A stretch of DNA of 64,000 nt, taken from positions 620,001 to 684,000 of the forward strand of contig PTFA01000337.1 of NCBI GenBank assembly GCA_003342895.1. Reading direction: 5' to 3'. Below the pieces are notes generated by a model. The model was not told the origin of the DNA. It searched no databases and was given only the letters and a program-made list of their open reading frames with translations. This DNA comes from Casuarius casuarius (lineage: Eukaryota; Chordata; Aves; Casuariiformes; Casuariidae). This document shows, in pieces, positions 28,601 through 40,000 of this stretch. A program made the translations under genes and the position numbers. Every line of letters starts with the position of its first letter. Within the stretch, counting starts at the first letter, position 1.

Positions 28601-29872
28601 TGGGTAAAACTTCCCTCCTTTACAAAGTCAAATAGACTGCAGGGTTTGTCCTACGTATTTGGGTAGAAGGGTCTTTAGGAAATGGCTGTGTTTCAATTTA
28701 GTACAACACTTGCACAGTGGGGTCTTGCCTCTTGGGCTTATCTGCAGTACAAATTACACGAATTCCCTAAACACAGAACACAGGTGTTTTCTCACAATGC
28801 ATTCCCTATTTGTTACTGAAGTCTTATTTCTTCAGTGCTACAAATAGAAGCTTTACANGACAGGTTGGTTTTGACCGGCTACAAGTACAGCTTCCAGTAA
28901 CTTGGAAAACTGGGGTAGTCTGCTGATTCGTAATCTATGCTGTCCCTGCAGCTGTGAGAGAAACACCATGCTTGTTTCTCTTGACTTCAGTTTTGTCTGT
29001 AATATAAGAAAACGGAACACAGTTTTATGGGGTATGTTTGTCGACATTTTTACACTGACAGACTGTGATTGGCAATTCTGTCTGTTGTATAGAAATTCCT
29101 GCTAGGAAGGAAGGGTTAAACAAGAAATGACAGCAGAAATACAATTAGCAGGAAGCAGAAATTATATTAAATTAAATAAATCTGTTCTCATTCCTTTAGT
29201 CCTACAGGACTGCTTAAAACTCTTAAAAATTGAAAAATTTAATTGACAGAGGTTACAGCTGAAAAAATGCATTTCAGTCCTAGAGAGATCACTGGCTGTA
29301 GACCTTATCTTCAGGGAATGGCACTTTTAAGTGCTCAGAGGTCTGGAGGACCCCTTTCTGCAATTAGAGGTGTGATTAAGGCCTGCACTGCTTTACCCTT
29401 TCTACAGGTATCCTATGCAATAAGAGCATAGAAAATCGCATTGTTGCATCAGCAACAGCTGCTCTGATGGTTTTTTGATGGTGGGAATCTCAACAGAAAA
29501 TTTTATAGTAGAGTTGCAAGTATACTTCAATGGAGGTTTGTGAGGACAATATCATACAAAATAATAAAAGTATAAGTTATTCTTTGTCAGGATAATAATA
29601 AGATAGGAATACTTAGTTATGTCAGAAAACAGAAAAAATTGGCCTTACCTTGTAAAACACCTCATAACTTTCTCCTCCGTGCTCATTTTTGTGGTTAACT
29701 TGATTAGCCACATGCCGATCTCAAAAGCTCAGAGTTAGCCAGTGAAAATCCTGTTGCAGGGAAAAACTGCTTGATTTGTATGGTTTATATCAAATCCAGA
29801 CTGTAGCTGTTTATTTATTTACTAACAACAGGGGGTTATCTTTAGGGTTATCAGTTCTGGGACAAAGATAGC

Positions 29873-30490
29873 AGAATCACAGAACAGTTGAGGTAGGAAA
29901 ACACCTCTGGAGACCNTCTGGTCCAACCCCCAGCTCAAGGCTGGGTCAGCTACAGCAGGGGGCCCAGGACTGTGTCCACTCAGATTTTGAATATCTCCAA
30001 GGATGGAGAGTCCACAGCCTCTCTGAGCAACCTCTTCCAGTGCTCAGTCACCCTTACAGTTAAAAAGAAAGGTCTTTCTTAAGTTTAAAAGGAATTTCCT
30101 GTATTTCAATTTGTGCTGACTGTCCCTTGTCCTGTCACTGGCACCACTGAGAAGAGTCTGGCTCTGACTTCTTAATTTCCCCCGCCATCAGGTATTTATA
30201 CACATTGATCAGATCCCCCCTCAGTCTTCTCTTCTCCAGGCTGAAGAGTTGCAGCTCTCTCAGCCTTTCCTCCTATGAGAGATGCTCCAGTCCCTTCATC
30301 ATCTTTGTGGCCCTTCGCTGGACTCACTCCAGCATGTCCATGTCTCTCTTGTACTGGGGAGTCCAGCACTGGACACAGCACTCCAGATGTGGCCTGACCA
30401 GTGCTGAGGGGAAATATCACCTCCCTCGATGGCTGGTATCAGTCTTCTCAATGCAGCCCAACATGCTGTTAGCCTTCTTAGTATTGAGAA
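29873..30490 (-). mobile_element. CR1 LINE 3' fragment
   Basis: The plus strand begins AGAATCACAGAACAGTTGAGG (the reversed CR1 tail). It runs through the reversed 3' conserved segments (SYEE...LFSLEKRRL, the [15 protein letters not shown] region) and fades after ...gttagccttcttagt at about 30490. It is a 5'-truncated, inactive copy. Confidence 0.9.
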
Positions 30491-33254
30491 GGACAAAGAT
30501 TGATTTTAGCTGTGCTTACAATGTTCTGATGGTGTTGACCACGCTGTCCTCAACTCAGTGCCACCCCAGAGCATCAGCAAACAAGATTTTTCAGATTATT
30601 AGTCTGCACTGTAGTCTATGATACTCCATTTTGACTACTATTGTTTCCTGTACTAGTAAATCAAGATTAGTGCAGGTTTGCTGACAAGTTTAGAAGCTAT
30701 CTATCCTTCAATAACAGTTTTTAAGAGTACTTAATGGTTTAAGCCAAAACACTGAATTTTCGACCAATGTTACTGATGTTCTAACACATGATCTTTCTGC
30801 CATCTCTGCTGTTGGATGGTAATGGCAGAACAGATGTGAGAACAAGAGATAGTTTCTCACTCACCTTCAGCATGATATTCTAANGTCAGCATAGTAATAT
30901 GGTGACTTAGTGGTAACTAAGCTATTTTCCAAATCTATGCTGGTAAATACATGGTGTAGCCTCACATTTTATAGTTTTAATGTTCTGTACTGTTTGTTGC
31001 TTGATATGAATGTTCTGGTCCTTCTGTCTGTAAGAGCTGAATTCAGAATTGACCTTTATTTGCAAAATAATTTTGTTAGTCTCAGCCCATAATAAGAGAG
31101 ATCTGTCCTTCATAAACAACATGATTGACAAACACTTCTTGGAGAGACTTTGAATTTAAAATCAAGAGGTCTGAAATAGAAGCCTAAGCAACTACTGAAT
31201 AAATTCTCAGCCACATTTTCCCATGGGCATTTCTAGGAAACTTTATCTCCAGAATTGGTGAAAGGAGTGAATCGACAGATACATCCCAGAACATTTCTCT
31301 CTTTCCTTTGTGTCCTTCATAAAAAGCACAGGCTGTAATAAAAGCAGCCTTTCCCTACAGAGAATCAGTTGTCTATCTAACTGCTTTTCCCTTTTCAAAC
31401 AGACATCAGATGTTGTACAAGAAAGTACAAAAGACATTACAAAACAGCCTTCCCACAATAAAAGCTTCTTCCTAATTCTCTATAATTAGAATGACTTTTG
31501 AATAAGAAACAGCCTGTACAGTTTGTGCAGCCTGAGAGACATCCTGCTCCAAGAAGCTACGAAATAATAACCTAGAGTTGGCTGCGCTAAACCTTTCACT
31601 GTAGAACCCGTTTTGTCTCCTGGACATCAAAGGGAGTTTTGTCATGGGTTCACAGAGCATTTGGACAGAAGGAAACACTGTGATAGTGTAGTTTGATCTC
31701 TGTGCAACAGAGGCCGTATGATTGATCTATGAATTTTCACACCTAGACAATTCTGGGGAGAGCAAGACAAGCTCTTCTGGTCTCCAATGGTTTCCCTTGG
31801 CTTCTGTGTGACCCAGGTGCCTGCTGCAGGTGCTGTTTTGTTTCCAAATCCAAATGCTGACTGATAACGGTTGACAAATCAGAAAAAGTTTCATGCTGAA
31901 AGTCAGTTTGTATCCAGGCTGAAACCTTTTAACATTTTGCTTGCTGTATTACNTTTACAACATCTTTTATAGTGAATATAGGAATATAGTGAATATAGTG
32001 AATATAGGAAAACACACTAATGTTTCAAAACAAGTATTATTCAATGTTTATTAAAAGCAGGTTATTTCACCCATTCATATATTCTCAAAGGTAACTTAAA
32101 GCCTTCTAAATAAATAAATACTTCATGAAATTACATAATTTAGACTTAATAAATGTCTCCTTTTAGTGAATATGCTAAATTGTATGCCAAACGTAAATAA
32201 TACTTGTGCTTATATTGCCAATAAGAAACATGAAATTAGAGAGGTCCTTTATTTTTAATTTGCTATTGAATTATATGTATACTGTGGCAATGTCTTAGTC
32301 TAGGATGATGAAATTAGATTAAAGCAAAAATTTATTTGCTAAGAACAATAACAGGGAACAGGTGAGGAGTGGGAAACTTGACCAAAAATAGCTTTGATGA
32401 TTGTTTTAATTTGGGGCTTTAATTAGTGCAATAGCTTTAGTGTCTAGTTCAACATTTTCTCATTTTTTCCTTTGGAACATAAGATNTTGATGAAGGATTT
32501 TTCTAATAATGCTTGAGTAAAGATTACTATTTATTAATTTATTAATTTATTTAAATCATTCAGAATGAATATCTACTGATTTTCACTGGAGACATAAAAA
32601 CTAGTAGCCTGTTATCTTTCACCATTTCTGTTTCTTCTGATATCCACCAATGACTCTTCTTAAGCACAAAGTTACTCAACATTTTTTTCTCCTCCATCAT
32701 TATTGATACTACATGTTCTAAAGGTGAGATTTTAAATTCAACATGTTCTAAAATTGAGGGCATGCTTAGCTAGACAAATAAGTTATGGGAATCAAAACAC
32801 AAGGAGAGGGTGTGGGTCAAATTTAGTCTGTAAATGACTTTTATGCTGCAAAGGTGGTATTAGCCCCTGCAATTTCTAGAGTAATTACAATGGATGCTCT
32901 GAATTATGGCACCTATANCACGACTATTTTCAGACTTTGCTGCAGATCTTGCATCTGCTTAGTACTTTCACCCATCTTCTGATACCCACCATGTGTCTTT
33001 GCTTCTCTTGAAATGAGGAAATTCTCCCCCAGGCTGCAGTAACCCTTTTTTCATGCAAATGCAGAAGATGAGGATAAGAAAGTGGGCCAAGATGAGTCTC
33101 AATAGGAAAGTCATCATAAATTTTTCAACATTTTACTGCCTTAGATTCTCTTTTTTTAGATTTTTCTTAATTTCTTTAACTTTCATTTTCTCTTGCAAAT
33201 ACAAATCTTATAGTTCTTTAAAATTCAAAACACCATCACATTTTTGGCTAAGAC
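30491..33254. other. Intergenic 3' of KCNV1
   Basis: AT-rich, with a small tandem repeat of atagtgaatat units at 31969-32010 and a (TTAATTTAT)n run near 32530-32553. No gene is recognised. The 32.0-32.5 kb segment is repeat-poor and AT-rich, which is compatible with conserved noncoding DNA but unproven. Confidence 0.5.
31969..32010. repeat. Short tandem repeat, ATAGTGAATAT units
   Basis: Three to four imperfect copies of an approximately 11-14-bp unit. Confidence 0.8.
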
Positions 33255-33260
33255 TTTATT
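33255..33260 (-). promoter_or_regulatory. Candidate KCNV1 polyadenylation signal (AATAAA)
   Basis: The plus strand reads tttatt, i.e. AATAAA on the gene strand, about 240 nt past the stop codon. This would give a short 3'UTR. Further AATAAA-like signals occur near 32.5 kb in AT-rich sequence, so longer isoforms are possible. Confidence 0.4.
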
Positions 33261-33499
33261 AGTATACATTTGCAAGAACATAAAATCCATAGACAACCCT
33301 GCAGGTTTCAGAGCCCCTTGANAGCTTCTATATTTTGAATTCTGCCTTTTGTATATACTGGTTATCTCAGTCTGTCCAAGTAAGTAAAACTCCCGCTTGA
33401 AAAGCAAATACACTATGTGGCGAAAAATAATAAAAAGAGATGCTTAATACTACATTTTCAAAGTAGTCTATTTGCTATACAAGGCTAAATAACCTAAAG

Positions 33500-34011
33500 T
33501 CAAAACCAAAAATCNTCTCCTCCACTGCTCCTTGTACTTGCTCTCTCTCTGCTTTTTAACCGTAACATATCCATGACACTGCGTGCATATACGTCTCGCA
33601 AATTAACATTGATATTTGAGTCACTGGATGAGTTCTTTGTGAGTTTCTTTAAAGCTTCACGCTGCCGAAGAGCAGCTTCTTTTATCTTCAGTGTAAAATA
33701 ACAAGCAGAAAAACGGTCATTTATTATAGCTATTGGCAAAGCCAAAACTAGTATTCCTGATAGTATACACATAAAGGCCACTACCTTACCAATGGTAGTG
33801 TCTGGTCGAATGTCACCATAACCAACAGTTGTCATGGAAGTTGTTGCCCACCACCAAGCGCCAGGTACACTTGTGAAAGTTGTGCCTGGCACGCCTTGCT
33901 CAACAAAGTACTCCACAGTGGAAAATATAGAGATTCCTACAGAAAGGAAAAGCAGCAAAAGGCCAACCTCCTCGTAGCACTGTGCAATAGTCATCCCAAG
34001 AGACCGCAAGC
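33500..34011 (-). CDS. KCNV1: KCNV1 coding exon 3 (S5, pore, S6, C-terminus)
   Basis: The acceptor is a strong pyrimidine tract ending in TTTCAG at 34017-34012; coding starts at 34011 and the TGA stop is at 33502-33500. The exon encodes residues 338-506 and most of codon 337. It shows the S4-S5 linker LRSLGMTIAQCYEE, S5, the pore helix WWWATTSMTT, the selectivity filter VGYGD (399-403), and S6 with LALPIAIIND. The usual Kv PVP hinge is thus replaced by PIA, as expected for a modifier subunit. The C-terminal tail contains NLRDVYARSVM and ends in DFWF. Residue 502 is Asp or Glu because of an n. The open frame continues from 34012 to 34084, but that part is intron. Confidence 0.97.
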
Positions 34012-37000
34012 CTGAAAGACAAGAAATGCTGTCAACAGGTTGATTCATGTAGCTGTCTTTATAACATGGCCAAACATCTCTCATTTGAAAGCTAACCTTA
34101 TGCTTTTGCTTTGGCCACCAGTAACATGCCTTAAGAAAAAGGGGTGCTGGTCTTTACTGCTATTGGGAAAATGTGATTTAAAAAGAAACAGATTAAAATG
34201 TTAGATTGAACCACTGACATCATCTGAGTATCCATAACACAGATCATGGGAATGCTCCTCATGAATTACTGTTTGAATGACAGCACATGATTTAGAAAAA
34301 CTATCTAAACCTTATTTTAAAATTGACCATAATGGAGGATCTAGCACAATTTTTAATAAGTTATCCATTTAAAAATGCACTGAAAACATCTGCTCCCTAT
34401 TTCCCATCTGAATGGGACAAGCTCCTATTTTCCAGCCATTGTCATTTTTTTGTTGGCCTGAGTAGCTCTCTGTCATCAAACTTCTGTTCCCAGGTGGGTG
34501 CTTAGACCCAATTCAGTCACCCAGTATCTTGCTGTTTGCTAAGGACTGCTTCCAAACCTTTCATAGTTCTCATAGACTCTCTTTGAACCCCCCCCCCCCA
34601 AACCTACGATATCTTTCTTTAACTGCAGACATCTAAACAGGCACCACATTTCAGCAGCAGCTGCACTTGTGCCAAAACTGGAGGTGACAGCAACTCCCAA
34701 TTCAAACAAGGTATTGTAAACTCCCTGATGTCCTGCATCAGTCCCATCGCCCCGAGCTGGGCAGGGAGTCCATGTTCACCTGACCGTTCTCCACAACCTC
34801 CCGTGCCCTTTTTAGAGCTGCTGCCTCAAGCTAGGCTGCCGGCAAACAAAGCAGGGAAGTAAATCCGTAACAGTGCAACGGATGAATGCTGTACACACAA
34901 ACAACGGAGGAAGAAACAGAGCAGCAGCTCCACTAAGATACATGGCAGACTGAGATTATCTTTTGAATCACAAGTGATTTGGGATTCTTTTTTTAATACT
35001 ACTCTTTAAAAATGTGCCATGTTTTCTTTATGGAAGGAAAAAAAAAAANCAATCCTTACAAATTACCCTCCATGGTGTACCCTTCTACTTCAACCAGGGT
35101 TTGCAAAATAGCTTAGTGGAGCTCTGCTTCTGCTTGCAGACTTCATATGCCCACTGNAGTAATCAGCAATCATCTGATGCACCTTACTTCCATACTCTCA
35201 GACTAAAATAAATTAAAATTTTCTTCTTCATTTTGGCTCTATTTCTTTGCCCCTTCAGCTCTAAAGGGTTTTAAAGGTTTTGTGTATGTACAGCAAAGAG
35301 TGGAACTATCTACTAGAGTTTGTACAGAATGTTTCTTTTTTTGTATTTTCTTCTACCCACTCCAGTTAAGAGCTTAATCACATCCAGGTTTTATATTACT
35401 GTAACTATGGNCTGTTGGTTACAATGTTTATTATAACGAAATAGCTTAATTTTGCAACACAAGAGGAATAAGACATATTAATGTAACCTTTTTTTCTATT
35501 AATACAACTGCCTCTACATTATGAAAATACGCTGTCTGGCTAAGATTAAAGCAGTGCGAGAGCTGTGTATATGACAATTGTAAGGATCCAGATCAAACAA
35601 TTCTCATAATCCGAGGAAGTTAGTATCATCCATTGCCCCACAAAACTTAATATTGAACAAGACAGAAGAATAAGGCCTTTCAAGTGACCTATGAGCAAGG
35701 GGCTCCAATTTAAAACTGTTGGTACCACTTCTTTTTAAAGCATAAATGAGTACTGTAAATGCCAGGGTTTGCCTCTTGTGATGGATCCTGAGAGCAAGTG
35801 AAAAACAGTGCAACTTTCACATAAACTAGGAAAGGAAAAGAGAGGAATAGGGCATAAGGAGGGATAAAGAGAAACAGGGCAGTGACTGCTGCCTCTTTGC
35901 ACTGCATTGATGAAACCTTCAGTAAAATATTTTTCCAATAATTAATTATTCTGACTCCTAAGGAGTCTGAAATTATCCTTATTACTCTTAGTTCTATTAT
36001 CTTCACCTCAAAGACAGATACTGAAAAACTGGAGAAGGTGTAGAAAAGTATAATAAAAATGATTCAGTGTCTGGAAAAACAGAGCTCAAGCTGTCTCAGT
36101 TATCAAAAAGAGAAATAGGTACTAAAGAACTATCTTGGTTATCAGAAAAAAAAGTTACTAAAGAGCTCTTAGGTTTGCTAAAGTCAAAGGAAGAAACAAT
36201 GCCTGGATCTTGAAGTTCAAAAAATTCAAAATAAAAATTTGTGGTGAGGGTGAGAAATGACTAGAATGAATTATCAGTGAAGTGGTGGTTCTCCAACTCT
36301 TAANGTCTTCAGATAAAGTCAGGAGACTTCTTCAGATGAACTTATCAACCAACTTAGTGGACTCTACAGCACATTCTAAGTGGAAATCAGGGTTTATGGT
36401 GTAATTCTTCAAAAGAATAATCCTATATTATAACTTTTTAAAATGATGTATCTGAACCCTAGCAACCAGCCAGACTAGGGCTGTTCCAGCACGGACATCT
36501 CAGCAAGCCTGACGACTTCTCCTGAGACCTCCGTGCCAAGAGCTGTAAGTGCTGGTGCTGGTACAGAGCTGGAAAGCGCAAGGGCCACAAGCCATAACAG
36601 CACCAGCGTGGTACCAGTGTGAGGCAGGCGNGCAGCCCCAGCCCTGGGACCTGCAGGCCTGCACGGGAGGAAGGCGAAGCGTTCCTGCTATGCCGATCGA
36701 CTTCCATCTCTCTGCTACCCAAAGGGACTTGAAAATACAGGACTGGTTTTCAGGAGCTTTAGTTTAGACACAGCACTTCAATCCAGATCACAGGCAACCT
36801 GCCCCTGAAGGCAAGAAAAAGTCCACAGGCTTCCTCAACTTTTCCCATTAAAATTCTGAAAGTGCTGAAGTTTTGCTTTTTTATGTATCCAGAGGCACCT
36901 CATCCTGACAAATACTACGGTCTTCTCTCAGACATACATCGCATTGCCATCACAAGGCAGGTGCTCACCTCCTACTTCTCCTCAAGGAGACACTCTACAA

Positions 37001-40000
37001 ACACGTCCCAGAGAGGGACCAGCACAGCTTCACACAAAACATGGCCACAGAGGAAAGGCAATAGATGAGGAGCATCAGACAATGCAAAAAATGCAGGTTC
37101 ACCTATTCCTGCAGCCATTCAAATCCACTATTTCATTATCTCAAAAGAGTCTTCTCATTCTCCAGCTACAGAGTTTCTAGATAGGGATACTGCTAATTTC
37201 TCGGTTGCTTCTTGACAAAATACACCACTTTGGATAAATAATTAACATCACTCCAATGTAGCCCACGTATCTCTATACCCTCCTATTGGCTGAGCTCAGC
37301 TTTCAAAGGGGCAGAAATGAATCTTCTATTTCTTTGTCTCTTCCCCAGGAAATCTGCCATTGCATTAAAAATAAAGGAAAAAGAATAGACTTGATTATTT
37401 TTCCTAATCCATTTTTATCTTTAACAGTAGAACCAGGATCCCGTTAGGATCCCAGCTTTGCTGCAGCTCTGCACAGTATTATAGAGACGANGTCCTGCTT
37501 GTGCCTGGCCACATCTCTGTTTTTAAGTGGACAGCACGTGAGGCCTCGGTGATAGGTTTCTGGCTGCAGCCATGTATTTTCTGACAGATGTTCAACTCTG
37601 CGGCTTCTTCTGCTCTCACACTCCTTTTGTCACACAAAACTGGTGAGCAACGCATAAAGCTTCATCTGGTCTGAGAGTGCAGGAGCCAGAGAGAGGCCTC
37701 AGTGGAAGGAAGTTTTAAGTTGCCAGAGCTAAGGCAAGACAGCAGTGGAGATGTGAATCCCACCTCAAAACCCTGAGATTTATCAAGACTGCCTATGTGT
37801 GTTTAAGGAGGATGCTTGCTGTGTATAGTAATTAGGGAGGTCCATCTTATAGTAGCAACGATAGTTAAGGATGTGTTTAGAACTGTATTATCCAAACTGT
37901 CTTCTATTACATACCTCTAATGGTCAGAAGTCAGGCTTCAGATCTGTTAGTGTATTTTTCTATTTTTAATCATTATGATTAAATTTTTTCTTAGTAGCAG
38001 CATCTGCTCTGAGAGAAGATTGAGATTGTGACTTTCTACATTTACATGATACAGAAACTGCCAGATTTTATTTAGTACTCTAAGCCTAAGTGACTAGCAA
38101 CCCTGAACTATCAAAGAAGCAAGGACAGTGACAGTAAAGCTGTTCTGAATTGCTTAAATAGATACTCTAGTTGCTTCTAATTCTGTATGTTAAAACTGCT
38201 ATTTTTAGTTCCAGTGTAAAGATGGAAGTTCACCCTCAGATTAGGAAACTGGATTTTGAAAGAATTAAATAATTTCTTTTACCTAACATGGCAATTAAAT
38301 TACTAAACTCTTTATGGTACTCAGTATTATGATACAAACTGATGTGGTAATATTTTAATGAATTTAACTTAAGAATTAAATAGATATAAAAGTCTGGACT
38401 ATATTTGAAAGTTAGTACACCTGATGTTAACAGCTGTCAACAACTGTTAACAAATTATTGTTAACAGCTATTACAAAAAATGGGTGGCAGGGCCTCTTGC
38501 AAAGCAATGTTTTCAGCATCTACTGTAATAAAATTATCATGAAGCAAAACGAACTCATTGACAGATCGGACCACATTAGCTTCCTTTCAACTGCTTTCTA
38601 AGGAACAGCTATGCACCAAAATAGACATAATTTGCAGTAGGGGAGTACGGTAAGATACTTCCCAAACCACTATCNTTATTCTTGGGAGCCTTAAGGCTCC
38701 CTGCCATTGGTAGGTGGGTTTACCTCACTTCAGGGGAACAAAAATCGAGAGAAACATGCTGCTGTCACGTACTATACAGCCCACCAGAGTGGGGCCAATT
38801 CACAAACATGGTGGAGAATGTCCTCCACGAAATGGAGAAGCATCACCCTATTCCCTTCGTGCCAGAGAACCCTGGAAGCATTGAATGCCATGTAAGAGTG
38901 ATCACCACCATCTTCAGAACAGGCCAATATTACCAGACGGGACAAAGACCATGATTTACTCTCACGGCCCTGATTCTTCAAAGCTGAACTTTTCTCCTGT
39001 CAAATGCAGTGCCATATTCAGCACCAATTTAAATGGGAACATAACTAGAGTCATTTTGAAAATGCCAAGCACTGGATAACCTCACAGGATGGACAGGTGT
39101 TGGGGGATTATGGCTGTTATTGTGTCATATATCCAGTATGCACATGCCATGAGGTAGTAATAAAAAGGGGAGGNGAATCTAACCCTTTCCAACTTCTGAT
39201 AAATTCTCACTTGAACATGTCACGTTTTATGTCTTCCCTATACCACTCCAAGGGAGCGAATAGCAGTGTTCTCGCTCTGAAACGCACTCCACCTTCCACC
39301 CATCTTCTGCCTGCTGTTCACCCGTACATCTCCTGACCTGTGGGGAGCACTCAGACACGAAGGCTCCCACGCTTACTGAGGGGTGAACTCTGATTAGCAC
39401 TTCCAGTCTGTGCTGCAGGTAAGTCCAATTCAGTGAGCAGTCCCCAACTGTCCTCAACATATAATACAGATACCAAAGTGTTTAAGATGGCCAGAAAGGC
39501 CATCAATCCTTCGGTCAGAATGATTTAATTTAAACAAATTTCTTGGAATATTCTCTACCCAATAGAGTCTGATTGTTTTGAGGGTCTAAGATGTAGACAA
39601 AATCATGNTATTTCTTTGCATACTCTTTTAATGAAACACACTGTGCTGGGTAATTATAAGCTGTCATTAGTGGGCTTTTGATCATATAAAAAGTGTGGGA
39701 CAACAGTCACTTATTGTTTCTTCCTGTGTTTCCTTCCTAACTGAATCAACTTAAACGTATATTTGTAAATAAAACATTGGTGAACAATTGAAAGTGTGTA
39801 ACTTTGGGGTCTGTTTTTTAAGTGTTCTGTGCAAAGAATATACACTGGCTTTATGGAGAACTAAAAGTTAATGGAGAAGTCATTCTCCACTGCCATTCAA
39901 TTACTGATGTCCAAAAATAANAAAAAAAAAANTTCTGCAAGACATTATTAGATTAGACATTAGATTGTGTAAATTGGTTAGGCAGAAATACACACAAAAT

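Larger units (their letters stand above)
13340..29872. other. Intergenic, AT-rich, no recognised gene
   Basis: About 16.5 kb with no recognised coding exon or RNA gene. It holds a 39-bp tandem duplication (15266), an A23/G7 run (21856), an AAAAC repeat (22231) and an A-rich tract followed by a GC-rich island (25.64-26.16 kb). The open frames are short, overlap on both strands, and resemble no family I know. The stretches at 14.1-14.6 kb and 28.2-28.6 kb look like unique, possibly conserved noncoding DNA, but this cannot be judged without alignment. Confidence 0.55.

Noticed and set aside
34012..34084. Upstream extension of the KCNV1 exon 3 open frame, starting with Met
   Set aside because: It lies beyond a strong TTTCAG acceptor; similarity to Kv channels begins only after the junction.
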